Source of the DNA: Salegentibacter salinarum
Lineage (GTDB): Bacteria; Bacteroidota; Bacteroidia; Flavobacteriales; Flavobacteriaceae
Direction: 5' to 3'
DNA length: 64,000 nt
Assembly: GCF_900168115.1 (NCBI RefSeq)
Contig: NZ_FUZC01000003.1
Span: 1-64,000, forward strand
Part shown: piece after piece, positions 17,166 to 28,211 of the stretch
How the letters are laid out: every line of letters starts with the position of its first letter
How positions within the stretch are numbered: position 1 is the first letter of the stretch
Notes under the pieces: model-generated
Told to the model about the DNA's origin: nothing
What the model saw: only the letters and a program-made list of their open reading frames with translations
Databases searched by the model: none
Translations under genes and position numbers: made by a program

Positions 17166-19451
17166 ATGAGCAATAATCCTAGAAAGAGAAGAGAAGCACT
17201 GGTTTATCACGCCAAACCCAAGCCAGGGAAAATAGAAGTAGTACCTACAAAAAAATATGCAACACAACGGGATCTTTCCCTCGCATATTCCCCTGGAGTG
17301 GCAGAACCTTGCCTGGAGATAGAAAAAGATAAAGAAAACGCTTATAAATATACTACCAAGGGAAATCTCGTTGCGGTTATTTCTAACGGAACTGCAGTTT
17401 TAGGACTTGGAGACATTGGTCCTGAAGCCTCTAAACCGGTTATGGAAGGTAAAGGTTTGCTTTTTAAGATTTTCGCAGATATTGATGTTTTTGATATTGA
17501 AGTAGATACTAAAGATGTAGATAAATTTATAGAAACGGTAAAAAATATAGCGCCCACTTTTGGGGGAATTAACCTTGAAGATATCAAAGCTCCCGAGGCT
17601 TTTGAGATTGAAAGAAGATTAAAAGAAGAGCTTGATATCCCGGTGATGCATGACGACCAGCACGGGACAGCCATCATATCGGCTGCGGCATTATTAAATG
17701 CGCTGGAGCTAGCTAAGAAAAAGATGGAAAAAGTGAAGATCGTGATAAGCGGTGCCGGTGCAGCAGCGGTTTCATGTACTAAACTTTATAAAGCTTTTGG
17801 AGCAAAAGCCGAAAATATTATAATGACAGATAGTAAAGGCGTAATTAGAAAAGATCGTCCAAATCTTTCTGAAGAAAAAATAGAATTTGCCACTTCCAGG
17901 AAAATAGATACCCTTGAAGAAGCCATGAAAGATGCCGATGTTTTTGTAGGCCTTTCTATCGCTGATATTGTTTCTCCTGAAATGCTGAAAAGTATGGCGA
18001 AACGACCTATCGTTTTTGCCATGGCGAATCCAAATCCGGAGATCGATTATCAACTCGCGATGGATACCCGTAAGGACATAATTATGGCTACGGGTAGAAG
18101 TGACCACCCGAATCAGGTGAATAACGTGCTTGGATTTCCGTTTATTTTCAGGGGCGCTTTAGATGTTAGGGCAACGAAAATTAATGAAGAAATGAAAATG
18201 GCCGCGGTAAAAGCTTTAGCCGAAATGGCTAAGGAACCCGTACCCGAGCAGGTTAATATCGCTTATGGTGAAACTCGTTTAAATTTTGGTTCAGATTATA
18301 TTATTCCGAAGCCTTTTGATCCCCGTTTAATTGCTAAAGTACCACCGGCAGTGGCCAGGGCTGCGATGGAAAGCGGTGTGGCGAGACAACCTATCCAGGA
18401 TTGGGATAGATATGAAGAGGAACTGCTTGAAAGAATGGGCAGTGACAACAAGATCACCAGGTTGTTGCTTAACCGTGCGAAAATGAACCCGAAGCGAATT
18501 GTTTTTGCTGAAGCCGATCATCTGGATGTGCTTAAAGCAGCGCAAATTGTTCACGATGAAGGAATCGCTATTCCAATTTTACTGGGTCGCCGTAAAGTTA
18601 TTGAGGAGTTAATGGCAGAAATTGACTTTCACGAAGAAGTTGCTATTATTGATCCAAAATCTGATGAAGAGGAAGAGCATAGAAAAGCTTACGCTCAGGT
18701 TTATTGGAAGACGAGAAACCGTAGCGGTGTAACGCTTTATGATGCTGAAAAACTAATGCGGGAACGCAATTATTTTGCTGCAATGATGGTTAACGAAGGT
18801 GATGCCGATGGCTTGCTTTCAGGATATTCCAGGGCCTATCCTGCAGTGGTAAAACCTATGCTGGAGCTTATTGGAATGGCGCCGGGAGTTACTCGTGTAG
18901 CCGCCACAAACCTTATGAATACTTCCAGAGGGCCATTGTTTATTAGTGATACTTCGATTAATATAGATCCGCCGGCAAAAGATCTTGCTAAAATTGCTCA
19001 AATGACGGCGAGAACCGTACAGTTATTTGGTTTAGAACCGGTAGTTGCTATGATGTCTTATGCCAATTTTGGCTCGTCTAAAGATCCGCGTGCTACAAAG
19101 GTGAAGGAAGCTGTTTCTTATCTGCACCGTAATCACCCCGAACTTAATGTAGATGGGGAGTTACAAGCCGATTTTGCTCTTAACCGCGAAATGCTTCAGA
19201 ATAAATTTCCATTTTCAAAATTAGCCGGTAAAAAAGTAAATACTTTAATTTATCCCAACCTTGATTCCGCTAATAGTACTTATAAGCTAATCAAAGAACT
19301 TAACAAGGTAGATTCTATTGGCCCAATTATGATGGGAATGAGAAGGCCTGTTCATATTCTTCAGCTTGGAGCAAGTGTAGAAGAAATTGTGAATATGACC
19401 GCGGTAACTGTGGTGGATGCCCAGGAAAAAGAAAAGAAACAAAAGAAGTAA
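17166..19451 (+). CDS. maeB: NADP-dependent malic enzyme with C-terminal phosphotransacetylase-like domain
   Basis: 761 aa, the long MaeB form. Residues about 1-420 are malic enzyme: AYSPGVAEPC, the VMHDDQHGTAI metal/substrate segment, and a Rossmann motif VISGAGAAAVSC. Residues about 430-755 match the phosphotransacetylase/phosphotransbutyrylase family. The enzyme decarboxylates malate to pyruvate with NADPH formation; the C-terminal domain is generally thought to be regulatory, sensing acetyl-CoA, and not catalytic. It stands alone between its own -7 box and a strong terminator. Confidence 0.95.
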   Translation: MSNNPRKRREALVYHAKPKPGKIEVVPTKKYATQRDLSLAYSPGVAEPCLEIEKDKENAYKYTTKGNLVAVISNGTAVLGLGDIGPEASKPVMEGKGLLFKIFADIDVFDIEVDTKDVDKFIETVKNIAPTFGGINLEDIKAPEAFEIERRLKEELDIPVMHDDQHGTAIISAAALLNALELAKKKMEKVKIVISGAGAAAVSCTKLYKAFGAKAENIIMTDSKGVIRKDRPNLSEEKIEFATSRKIDTLEEAMKDADVFVGLSIADIVSPEMLKSMAKRPIVFAMANPNPEIDYQLAMDTRKDIIMATGRSDHPNQVNNVLGFPFIFRGALDVRATKINEEMKMAAVKALAEMAKEPVPEQVNIAYGETRLNFGSDYIIPKPFDPRLIAKVPPAVARAAMESGVARQPIQDWDRYEEELLERMGSDNKITRLLLNRAKMNPKRIVFAEADHLDVLKAAQIVHDEGIAIPILLGRRKVIEELMAEIDFHEEVAIIDPKSDEEEEHRKAYAQVYWKTRNRSGVTLYDAEKLMRERNYFAAMMVNEGDADGLLSGYSRAYPAVVKPMLELIGMAPGVTRVAATNLMNTSRGPLFISDTSINIDPPAKDLAKIAQMTARTVQLFGLEPVVAMMSYANFGSSKDPRATKVKEAVSYLHRNHPELNVDGELQADFALNREMLQNKFPFSKLAGKKVNTLIYPNLDSANSTYKLIKELNKVDSIGPIMMGMRRPVHILQLGASVEEIVNMTAVTVVDAQEKEKKQKK

Positions 19452-19497
19452 ATATATAAATATTGAATATCGATTAAAATAAGTTGGAAATACAGTA

Positions 19498-19537
19498 GTT
19501 AAGCCCGAAGCAAAGATTTCGGGCTTAACTTTTATTT
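19498..19537 (+). terminator. Terminator of maeB
   Basis: A perfect 12-bp stem (19498-19509 with 19518-19529) and an 8-nt loop are followed by TTTTATTT. It lies 46 nt after the stop. Confidence 0.85.
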
Positions 19538-19568
19538 ACTACATTTGGCTCGTTAAGTTTAAAATTTT

Positions 19569-20150
19569 ATGATTCATCATCTTAAGGGGCAATTAATAGA
19601 GAAGAATCCTACCTACTTAGTAATCGCTTGCAACGGCGTAGGGTATATGGTCAATATTTCTCTCCATACTTTTTCTCTCATACCAGATTCAGAAAATATA
19701 AGTGTTTACACCCATTTACACGTTAAGGAAGATTCCCACACGCTTTATGGTTTTTATCAAAAGTCTGAGCGGGATATTTTTAGGTTGCTAATTTCGGTTT
19801 CCGGGGTGGGGACCAGTACCGCCAGAACAATGTTGTCTTCTTTAGAACCCAACCAGGTTAAAGATGCCATTGCAAACGGCGATGTACCGACCATACAAAG
19901 CGTGAAAGGAATTGGTGCTAAAACCGCACAGCGGGTAATTTTAGACTTAAAAGATAAAATATTAAAAGTCTATGGGGAAGACGAAGTTTTTGTTCCTCAA
20001 GACAATACAATAAAGGAAGAAGCGTTATCTGCATTAGAGACTCTCGGCTTCGCAAGAAAGCAGGCTACAAGGGTAGTAGATAAGATAATGAAAGATTCTG
20101 CCAGCCCTACCGTAGAATCTATTATAAAAATGGCTCTTAAAAATTTGTAA
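19569..20150 (+). CDS. ruvA: Holliday junction DNA helicase subunit RuvA
   Basis: 193 aa. OB-fold N-terminus (MIHHLKGQLIEKNPTYLVI), tandem helix-hairpin-helix region (LISVSGVGTSTAR and IQSVKGIGAKTAQRVI), and a C-terminal UBA-like domain (EEALSALETLGFARKQA) that contacts RuvB. The protein binds and opens four-way junctions. The ruvB partner is separated by four genes. The sprA start lies 4 nt after this stop, so the two may be cotranscribed. Confidence 0.96.
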   Translation: MIHHLKGQLIEKNPTYLVIACNGVGYMVNISLHTFSLIPDSENISVYTHLHVKEDSHTLYGFYQKSERDIFRLLISVSGVGTSTARTMLSSLEPNQVKDAIANGDVPTIQSVKGIGAKTAQRVILDLKDKILKVYGEDEVFVPQDNTIKEEALSALETLGFARKQATRVVDKIMKDSASPTVESIIKMALKNL

Positions 20151-20154
20151 AGAA

Positions 20155-23100
20155 TTGAGGCACAATTACTGGAAATTGTCAACTTCGGTTAAGCTCAGCT
20201 TGTTGTTGTCATTGATAATTTCATTGAGTTCCACTGCACAGGAAACCCCTCAGGATACCACCGAAACCGGGTATGCTTTGGGTGAAATAACCCTGCCTGA
20301 TTCTGAATTAATCTCTTCTTTCTACGAATACGATGCTATTTTAGACCGGTATATTTATCGAGAGCAATTAAGCGATATAGATCTTTCCATCCCTTTAATT
20401 TTAACTCCTGAGGAATACGAAAACCTGGTTTTAGATGAAGAAATGCGTAATTATTTTAAGCAGAAAGTAGATGCGCAGGCCGGCCGAAAAGAAGGAGCAG
20501 AGGAAATTCAGAGGGATTTATTACCAGATTTTTACGTAAATAATAATTTTTTTGAAAGCATTTTTGGAGGTTCGGAAATTAATATTGTTCCGCAGGGAAC
20601 GGTAGAAATGGACCTGGGCTTACTTTATACCAAACAGGATAATCCTGCTTTTTCTCCCAGGAACAGGCAAAACCTTACTTTCGACTTTGATCAGCGAATT
20701 AGCCTTAGTTTACTTGGGCAAATCGGAGAGCGTTTGCAAATTACCGCCAATTACGATACCGAATCTACATTCGATTTTCAAAACCAGTTAAAGCTTGAAT
20801 ACACACCTACCGAAGATGATATTGTAAGAAAAATTGAAGTCGGGAATGTAAATATGCCGCTTAATAATGCGCTGATGCAGGGCGCACAAAGTTTGTTTGG
20901 ATTTAAAACAGAGTTACAATTTGGAAAAACCCGAATTACCGGTGTTTTTTCTGAACAAAAATCAGAACGAAGAACGGTAAATGTTGAAGGTGGTTCTACC
21001 GTTGAAGAATTTGAAAAATTTGCCCTGGATTACGATCAGGACCGGCACTTTTTTCTTTCCCATTATTTCAGGGATAATTATGATGATGCTCTTAAAGATT
21101 ATCCTTTCATAAATACCAATATTCAAATTAAAAGGGTGCAGGTTTGGGTAACCAATAGAACCAATAATGTTCAAAATCTAACCGATACCAGAAATATTGT
21201 GGCTATCCAGGATTTGGGAGAAAGCAATGTGCCGGGCAACGTTGGGCTGGATAATCCGCCGGCAGGATTTTTTAATCAACCGGGCGGAAGTTTTCCCGAT
21301 AATGAGAATAACGATTTTAATCCTTTTGGTATAGATGGTTCAGCTGAATCTGTTTTAACACCTTCTATTCGTGATGTAGCTACGGTAGATAATGGTTTTG
21401 GCGGAGTTCATGTTTCAGAAGGGCTGGATTATGTAAAACTTGAAAACGCCAGGCAATTACAGCCCAATGAATACAGCCTGAATACTCAACTCGGGTATAT
21501 TTCTTTAAATCAGCGATTAAGTAATGACGAAATTCTTGCCATTGCTTTTCAATATACTGTGAATGGCGAGGTTTACCAGGTTGGAGAATTTGCAAACGAC
21601 GGCGTGAATGCTACGGGAGATAACAATCCGGCTCAAAACCCAACACAAGATCCTGATGAGCCGGTTACAAACCAGCGAATTAACCAGAACCTGGTGGTTA
21701 AAATGCTAAAAAGCACCATTACCAATGTAAATGAGCCGGTTTGGGATTTAATGATGAAAAATATTTACAGTTTGGGCGCTTATCAATTAGAGCGGGAAGA
21801 TTTCAGGATGAATATTTTATATACAGATCCGCAGCCTTTAAACTATATAAAACCTGCGGGAGACGGTTCAGTAGCATTGCCCGAAGATATTAGCGAAACC
21901 CCGTTACTTAGGGTTTTTAATCTCGATAAATTAAATAATAATAACGACCCTATAAATGGTGGTGATGGTTTTTTTGATTATGTGCCGGGATTAACAATAG
22001 ATCCTGAGAACGGGAATATAATTTTTACTTCCGTAGAACCATTTGGTAGACATTTATTTGAAGAACTTGATAATTCCCCAAATACAGGAACTGAAGATTA
22101 TGATAATCCTGAAACCTGGAATGCCAATCAGCAAAAATATGTTTTCCGTTCTTTATATCGAACCACAAAAACCCAGGCAGAACAGGAAGACGCGGATAAA
22201 AATAAATTTCAGTTAAAAGGGAGATATAAATCTGGTGAAGTTGAAGGGATTCCTATTGGTTTTAACCTCCCACCGGGCTCGGTAACTGTTACCGCCGGGG
22301 GCAGGATTTTACAGGAAGGGGTAGATTACGTGGTAAATTATGAACTGGGAAGAGTACAAATTCTGGACGAAGCTTTGCTTGCTTCAGATATTCCCATTCA
22401 AGTAAATACAGAGAATAATGCCTTGTTTGGACAGCAAACTAAACGGTTTACCGGTTTAAATGTAGAACATCAGTTTAACGAAAACTTCTTGATTGGAGCT
22501 ACTTTTTTAAACCTGAAGGAACGCCCACTAACTCAAAAAGCAAATTATAGTTACGAACCTATAAATAATTCAATTTTCGGTTTTAATGTAAATTATTCTA
22601 CCGAGGTTCCTTTGCTTACAAGATTGGTAAATAAACTGCCAAACATAGATACCGATGTGCCTTCTAATTTTTCGGTAACGGGAGAATTTGCCTATTTGCA
22701 ACCCGGTGCGCCCTCAATTAACGATTTCCAGGGAGAAGCAACCACCTATATAGACGATTTTGAAGCGGCGCAAACTACAATAGATATCAGCGCCCCATTA
22801 AGTTGGGAATTAAGTAGTGTTCCGCTTGGTTATGGTGGTGAGCGAGCTAATGGCGATATAAAAGTTGGCGATAAACGGGCAAAAATGTCCTGGTACACTA
22901 TAGATCCTGTTTTCTATAGCAGCAACCGCCCCGACGGGATTACAGATAACGACATTTCTACCTACGCAACCAGAAGGGTAACCTTAAGTGAGATTTTCCC
23001 CAATACCGATGTGGTGCAAGGGCAACCTCAGGTGGTCTACACTATGGATGTAGCTTATTTTCCTGAAGAACGTGGCCCCTATAATTTTAATCCCGCAGCT

Positions 23101-26100
23101 ACAGATGGAACTTTGCCCAATCCTTCGGAAAGTTTTGGAGGAATAATGCGCGGAATAAATACTACTAATTTTGAACAAAGCAATGTAGAGTTTATAGAAT
23201 TTTGGGTGATGGATCCCTATATTTATTCTGAAAACAGCGGTAATTCAGCCGGAACTATCAATTTTAATCTTGGAAATATTTCTGAAGATGTCTTGAAAGA
23301 TGGTCGAAAACAATATGAAAACGGGTTGCCTGCAAGTGGTGGTGCTGAAAATACCATAGAAACACAGGTAGCAAAAGTTCCTGCAGATCAATCTTTAATT
23401 TATGCCTTTGATTCTGAAGGGGAAGAACGCACCAACCAGGATGTGGGATACGACGGGCTTTCAGATGCGCAAGAATCATTAAAATTTCCTGAATTCAGCA
23501 ATTTACCCGATCCTGCGGCAGATAATTACGAGTATTTTCTAAATACCGATGGAGACATTGTTAATCGCTATAGGAATTATAATGGTCCAGATGGGAATTC
23601 CCCGCCGGAAGTTGGTGATACCAATAGGGGAAATACCACTTTGCCAACTACAGAAGATGTGAATCGGGATAACACGATGAACACCATTGATAGTTATTTT
23701 GAATATGAAATACCTTTCTTCCCCGGGATGGGCGTTGAAAATAATCAATACATCACCGATGAGAAAGAACTTACCACCACTCTTAGAAATGGAAATGAAC
23801 TGCCTGTGCGCTGGCTTCAGTTTAAAATTCCAATTTACGAACCTACAGATTCCAAAGGGGGTATAGCCGATTATAGATCTATCCGTTTTATGCGAATGTT
23901 CCTTAGTGGGTTCGAGGAAGAAACCTTATTGCGTTTTGGAACTATGGAGTTGGTAAGAGGTGATTACCGTCGGTATAATCGTGGTTTAAGAGATAGAAAT
24001 ATTCTCCCCGAAAATCAAAATACCCTTTTTGAAGTTTCAGCAGTAAATATCGAGGAAAATGAAAACCGGCAACCGGTACCTTATGTTTTACCTCCCGGCG
24101 TAATTAGGGAAGAACTTTTTGAAAATAATACCAATATCAGGCAAAATGAACAATCCTTATCGCTAAGAGTTTGTGATTTGGAACCACAGGATGCGAGGGC
24201 GGTTTACAAAAATTTCCAGATAGATATGCGGCAGTATAAAAACCTGGAAATGTTTTTACACGCGGAATCGCTACCCAACCAAACTCCTTTAAAAGACGGG
24301 CAGTTGGTAGCTTTTGTAAGAATGGGAACCGATTTTACTGATAATTACTATCAGATTGAGATTCCTTTAAGTCCGACGGCTTTTGGGGCGATGACTGCAG
24401 AAGAAATCTGGCCGCAAGTTAACCGAATGAACCTGCCGCTGGAACTTCTACAACGTGTAAAAACAGGAGTTTTAGGAGATCCTTCTTTAAACTCAGGAGA
24501 ATTAAATTTCTTTACTGAAAATTTAGAATTAATAGATGAAGAAGACTCCTATGAAATGGACCAGCTGCGGCTGGGAATAAAAGGAAATCCCAGTTTTGGA
24601 AATGTTCGGGTATTAATGTTGGGATTAAAAAATGGAACTCCCACCAATGGAGTTCAGGATTTATGTGGTGAGGTTTGGTTTAACGAACTAAGACTTTCAG
24701 ACCTTGATAACGAGGGGGGATGGGCTACGATAGTTAATATGGATACCAATTTTTCAGATTTCGCTACGGTAGCTGCCACAGGAAGAAAAAGTACCGTAGG
24801 TTTTGGAACTATAGAACAAGGGCCAAATCAACGAAGTAGAGAGAATTCCCAACAATATGATGTAGTTACCAATATAAATGCCGGGCAATTACTTCCAGAA
24901 AAATGGGGCGTGAAAATTCCGTTTAATTATAGCAGGGGTGAAGAATTAATTACCCCGAAATACGACCAGGAATTTCTTGATTTAGAATTGGAAACTCGCC
25001 TGTCAGATATTGTAGATCCCGTAGAAAGAGATCGGGTTAAAAAGCAATCGCAGTCTTATACAAGAAGACAAAGTGTGAACATTATAGGTTTGCGCAAGGA
25101 GCGTACCGGTGAGGCCAAACCTATGCCTTACGATATAGAGAATTTTGCTTTTACCACTTCTTATAATCAGGTAGATCATCGTGATTTTGAAATTGAAGAA
25201 TCTTTAAACCAAAATGTGCGGGCCGGCGCCACCTACGAGTTTAATTTTGAGCCTAAAGAGATAGAACCTTTCAAGAATATTTCGGCTTTAGATAGCAGCG
25301 ACTATTATTCACTGGTGAGAGATTTTAATGTGAATTTATTGCCTTCTAATATAAATGCCAGTTCTACAATTTTAAGACAATATAACGAGCAAAAATTCCG
25401 GTCGCTGGAACTTTCAGATGATGATTTGGGAATTCCAACGCTTTACCAGAGAAATTATATGTTTAACTGGGAATATGGTATAAATTATAATCTTACCAAT
25501 TCTTTGAATTTCAGCTTTAACGCTTCAAATAACCGAATTGTAAGAAATTATATAGACGAAGACGGTTTTGCCGACAATAATATTCGAGTTTGGGATAATT
25601 TTTTCAGTATTGGAACTCCAGATTTACACTTTCAAAATCTGCAGGTAAATTATGAGATCCCTTTTGATAAAATTCCCGTTCTGGAATTTATAAATGCTAC
25701 TTATTCTTATACTGGGGACTTCCAATGGCAGCGGGGTTCCAGAATTTACGAGAATTTAGAAGGGATTCCAGATATTGGAAACAGCGTTCAGAATTCAAGT
25801 TCTCACCAAATTAATGCAAGTTTGGATATGGAGAATTTATATTCATATTTAGGGTTGGAAAAGAAAGAAGGGCGTGGCGGACAAACTATAAAACAACGCA
25901 GTGGCGGTGTTCCCACATTAGATGGAAGTCCGCAGGATGCAGAGCGTACCCAAAATGCCGAAGTAGTTGAGAAAACCAGCAAAAGCTTTAATACGTTTGT
26001 AGATTTTGTGACCATATTGAGCAGGTTGCAGGTAAATTACCGCCAAAATGAAGGAACTTTTCTTCCCGGTTATACGCCAAGCGTAGGTTTTATGGGAACT

Positions 26101-27330
26101 TTGCAACCCAGTACAGCTTTTACATTTGGCTGGCAGGATGAGGTTAGATATACCGCAGCCAGAAGAGGTTGGTTAACCTTGTTTCAAAATTTTAATCAGC
26201 AGTATTCTACTTTAAAAAACGAACAATTGGATGTGCAGGCTTCGCTCGATATTGTTCCAGATCTTACTGTTGATATTAGCGCAAATCGAAATTATTCAGA
26301 AAATTTTTCAGAGAATTATAGAGTAAATCCCACTACATTGGAATATATTTCTTTGACGCCTTATAATTACGGGAATTTTAATATTTCTACTATTCTTATA
26401 AAAACCGCTTTTAACCAATCAGACGAGCAATCTTCTGAAACTTTTGAAAGTTTCAGGGAAAATCGGCTTAATATTGCCCGCCGCATTGCGCGAGAGCGAG
26501 GTTTAGATCCTAATAACGTAGATGAAGATGGCTATCCTGTAGGGATTGGAAAAACAAACCAGGCAGTTTTATTACCGGCTTTTGTTTCGGCCTATGCCGG
26601 GAAAGATCCTGAAGATATGAAGCTGGGAGCTTTTAGGGATATGCCTTTACCAAACTGGAATCTGAAGTATACCGGTTTAATGCGAATTGGTTGGTTTAAG
26701 GATAAATTCAGGCGTATTTCAATAAATCACGGGTATCAATCTAACTATACCATTAATCAATTTCAAACTAATTTGGATTACGATCCTGAGAACGAATTTG
26801 ACACTAACCAGGCTGGAGATTTTAAAAACCCAATGTTGTATTCCAATATTGTTTTAACTGAACTATTTACACCGCTTTTCCGCTTAGACCTGGAAACTCA
26901 AAATGCTATTCAGTTATTGGCAGAAGTGCGAAAAGACCGAATGCTTTCCCTTAGTTTCGATAATAATTTATTGACTGAAACCACCGGAAACGAATATATT
27001 TTGGGTGCAGGCTATAGAATTAGCGATTTAAGAATTGCCACCGGCCTTGGAGGAACTAACCGTATTTTAAGCAGTGATCTTAATTTTAAAGCCGATGTTT
27101 CCTTCAGAAGAAATAAGAGTATAATAAGGTATTTAGATTTAGAAACTAGCCAGGTAATTGCCGGTCAGGATATATGGCGTATTAATTTTTCTACAGATTA
27201 TGCCATTTCCAGTAATCTAACCGCAATATTCTATTACGAACATAATTTCTCTGAATACGCGGTTTCTACGGCGTTTCCGCAAACAACCATAAGATCTGGA
27301 ATAACCCTTAGATATAATTTTGGAAATTAA
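20155..27330 (+). CDS. sprA: SprA, type IX secretion outer-membrane translocon
   Basis: 2391 aa, in the usual range for SprA. Signal peptide (about 1-30, ending STAQ), then a huge periplasmic/beta-barrel protein with repeated SprA N-terminal-type domains; GSEINIVPQGTVEMDLGL and repeated beta-strand segments alternating aromatic and polar residues are visible throughout. The last residues (GITLRYNFGN) look like a closing barrel strand. SprA forms the very large outer-membrane pore of the type IX system, needed for secretion of adhesins and enzymes and for gliding. The start is TTG at 20155; no in-frame ATG lies before the signal peptide. Confidence 0.96.
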   Translation: MRHNYWKLSTSVKLSLLLSLIISLSSTAQETPQDTTETGYALGEITLPDSELISSFYEYDAILDRYIYREQLSDIDLSIPLILTPEEYENLVLDEEMRNYFKQKVDAQAGRKEGAEEIQRDLLPDFYVNNNFFESIFGGSEINIVPQGTVEMDLGLLYTKQDNPAFSPRNRQNLTFDFDQRISLSLLGQIGERLQITANYDTESTFDFQNQLKLEYTPTEDDIVRKIEVGNVNMPLNNALMQGAQSLFGFKTELQFGKTRITGVFSEQKSERRTVNVEGGSTVEEFEKFALDYDQDRHFFLSHYFRDNYDDALKDYPFINTNIQIKRVQVWVTNRTNNVQNLTDTRNIVAIQDLGESNVPGNVGLDNPPAGFFNQPGGSFPDNENNDFNPFGIDGSAESVLTPSIRDVATVDNGFGGVHVSEGLDYVKLENARQLQPNEYSLNTQLGYISLNQRLSNDEILAIAFQYTVNGEVYQVGEFANDGVNATGDNNPAQNPTQDPDEPVTNQRINQNLVVKMLKSTITNVNEPVWDLMMKNIYSLGAYQLEREDFRMNILYTDPQPLNYIKPAGDGSVALPEDISETPLLRVFNLDKLNNNNDPINGGDGFFDYVPGLTIDPENGNIIFTSVEPFGRHLFEELDNSPNTGTEDYDNPETWNANQQKYVFRSLYRTTKTQAEQEDADKNKFQLKGRYKSGEVEGIPIGFNLPPGSVTVTAGGRILQEGVDYVVNYELGRVQILDEALLASDIPIQVNTENNALFGQQTKRFTGLNVEHQFNENFLIGATFLNLKERPLTQKANYSYEPINNSIFGFNVNYSTEVPLLTRLVNKLPNIDTDVPSNFSVTGEFAYLQPGAPSINDFQGEATTYIDDFEAAQTTIDISAPLSWELSSVPLGYGGERANGDIKVGDKRAKMSWYTIDPVFYSSNRPDGITDNDISTYATRRVTLSEIFPNTDVVQGQPQVVYTMDVAYFPEERGPYNFNPAATDGTLPNPSESFGGIMRGINTTNFEQSNVEFIEFWVMDPYIYSENSGNSAGTINFNLGNISEDVLKDGRKQYENGLPASGGAENTIETQVAKVPADQSLIYAFDSEGEERTNQDVGYDGLSDAQESLKFPEFSNLPDPAADNYEYFLNTDGDIVNRYRNYNGPDGNSPPEVGDTNRGNTTLPTTEDVNRDNTMNTIDSYFEYEIPFFPGMGVENNQYITDEKELTTTLRNGNELPVRWLQFKIPIYEPTDSKGGIADYRSIRFMRMFLSGFEEETLLRFGTMELVRGDYRRYNRGLRDRNILPENQNTLFEVSAVNIEENENRQPVPYVLPPGVIREELFENNTNIRQNEQSLSLRVCDLEPQDARAVYKNFQIDMRQYKNLEMFLHAESLPNQTPLKDGQLVAFVRMGTDFTDNYYQIEIPLSPTAFGAMTAEEIWPQVNRMNLPLELLQRVKTGVLGDPSLNSGELNFFTENLELIDEEDSYEMDQLRLGIKGNPSFGNVRVLMLGLKNGTPTNGVQDLCGEVWFNELRLSDLDNEGGWATIVNMDTNFSDFATVAATGRKSTVGFGTIEQGPNQRSRENSQQYDVVTNINAGQLLPEKWGVKIPFNYSRGEELITPKYDQEFLDLELETRLSDIVDPVERDRVKKQSQSYTRRQSVNIIGLRKERTGEAKPMPYDIENFAFTTSYNQVDHRDFEIEESLNQNVRAGATYEFNFEPKEIEPFKNISALDSSDYYSLVRDFNVNLLPSNINASSTILRQYNEQKFRSLELSDDDLGIPTLYQRNYMFNWEYGINYNLTNSLNFSFNASNNRIVRNYIDEDGFADNNIRVWDNFFSIGTPDLHFQNLQVNYEIPFDKIPVLEFINATYSYTGDFQWQRGSRIYENLEGIPDIGNSVQNSSSHQINASLDMENLYSYLGLEKKEGRGGQTIKQRSGGVPTLDGSPQDAERTQNAEVVEKTSKSFNTFVDFVTILSRLQVNYRQNEGTFLPGYTPSVGFMGTLQPSTAFTFGWQDEVRYTAARRGWLTLFQNFNQQYSTLKNEQLDVQASLDIVPDLTVDISANRNYSENFSENYRVNPTTLEYISLTPYNYGNFNISTILIKTAFNQSDEQSSETFESFRENRLNIARRIARERGLDPNNVDEDGYPVGIGKTNQAVLLPAFVSAYAGKDPEDMKLGAFRDMPLPNWNLKYTGLMRIGWFKDKFRRISINHGYQSNYTINQFQTNLDYDPENEFDTNQAGDFKNPMLYSNIVLTELFTPLFRLDLETQNAIQLLAEVRKDRMLSLSFDNNLLTETTGNEYILGAGYRISDLRIATGLGGTNRILSSDLNFKADVSFRRNKSIIRYLDLETSQVIAGQDIWRINFSTDYAISSNLTAIFYYEHNFSEYAVSTAFPQTTIRSGITLRYNFGN

Positions 27331-27340
27331 TTGAGGCTTG

Positions 27341-27371
27341 TTTGAAGTATTGCTTTAAAAAATTAACTTTG
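27341..27371 (+). promoter_or_regulatory. Promoter of gcvH
   Basis: TTTG (27341-27344), a 19-nt spacer and TAACTTTG (27364-27371): an almost ideal Bacteroidota promoter, 21 nt before gcvH. It separates gcvH expression from sprA. Confidence 0.65.
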
Positions 27372-27392
27372 CTCTAATATAAAATAGAACTA

Positions 27393-27773
27393 ATGAACAT
27401 TCCACAAGATTTAAAGTACACCAAAGACCACGAATGGATTAAGGTAGAAGGTGATACAGCTACCATTGGTATTACAGATTTTGCCCAGGGCGAATTAGGT
27501 GATATTGTTTATGTAGAAGTAGAAACCGTAGATGAAACCCTTGATAGAGAAGAGGTTTTTGGTACCGTTGAAGCTGTAAAAACAGTTTCAGACCTTTATT
27601 TGCCTCTTTCTGGCGAAATAATTGAATTTAACGAGAGCCTTGAAGATGAGCCGGAAAAAGTAAATTCAGATCCTTACGGAGAAGGGTGGATGATTAAAAT
27701 TAAATTTTCTGATGAATCTCAACTGAAGGATCTTTTAAGTGCAGATGCCTATAAAGAAGTTCTTGGTAGCTAA
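27393..27773 (+). CDS. gcvH: Glycine cleavage system H protein
   Basis: 126 aa, normal length. The lipoyl-attachment Lys63 lies in [19 protein letters not shown], and the C-terminal YGEGWMIKI motif is present. H protein shuttles the aminomethyl group between the P, T and L proteins in the cytoplasm; no other cleavage-system gene is present. Its 3' end overlaps the VanZ-like gene by 29-35 nt depending on the start chosen for the latter. Placement between sprA and a vanZ-like gene is a familiar flavobacterial arrangement with no known functional reason. Confidence 0.97.
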   Translation: MNIPQDLKYTKDHEWIKVEGDTATIGITDFAQGELGDIVYVEVETVDETLDREEVFGTVEAVKTVSDLYLPLSGEIIEFNESLEDEPEKVNSDPYGEGWMIKIKFSDESQLKDLLSADAYKEVLGS

Positions 27774-28167
27774 AATAATTTTATTTGTAGCGAGCTTTTA
27801 CACTATATTGCTAACGGTTTCCTCTTTAGTGAAACTCGGTAAGATTAGTGTTGGGAGTTTTAATCCTACAGATAAACTTTTACATCTTGGAGCCTATTTT
27901 GGACTTGTAGTATTATGGAAGGTCTATTTTATGCAAAAAAATAAACCGCGAACTACTTATAAAATTAACTTATTCAAAATAGCCGGCCTCTCAATACTGT
28001 TTGGTATGTTAATTGAGGTTTTACAGGGTGTAGTAACCAGTTATAGAGAGCCAGATTGGTATGATATTTTGGCCAATACTGCTGGAATTTTACTTGCTGT
28101 TATTATCTTTCTCCTCTTTGAAAAGAGTCTAAAAAGGTTAAATAGTAAGATTAATTTAATTTTTTAG
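27745..28167 (+). CDS. VanZ-family small membrane protein
   Basis: 140 aa from the ATG at 27745 (a GTG lies two codons upstream). Four hydrophobic segments, and the VanZ-like signatures [12 protein letters not shown] and [27 protein letters not shown]. VanZ-family proteins are integral membrane proteins; the founding member gives low-level teicoplanin resistance, but most have no assigned role. It overlaps the gcvH 3' end in another frame, so translation is probably coupled. No other glycopeptide-resistance gene is nearby. Confidence 0.85.
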   Translation: MPIKKFLVAKIILFVASFYTILLTVSSLVKLGKISVGSFNPTDKLLHLGAYFGLVVLWKVYFMQKNKPRTTYKINLFKIAGLSILFGMLIEVLQGVVTSYREPDWYDILANTAGILLAVIIFLLFEKSLKRLNSKINLIF

Positions 28168-28211
28168 AAAAAATATTTAATTTAGCAATCCTTATTAATC
28201 AATAACCTATT

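Noticed and set aside
27745-28167. A vancomycin/teicoplanin resistance gene
   Set aside because: Only the VanZ membrane family is shared; no vanA, vanH or vanX genes are present and the placement after gcvH is a conserved housekeeping arrangement.
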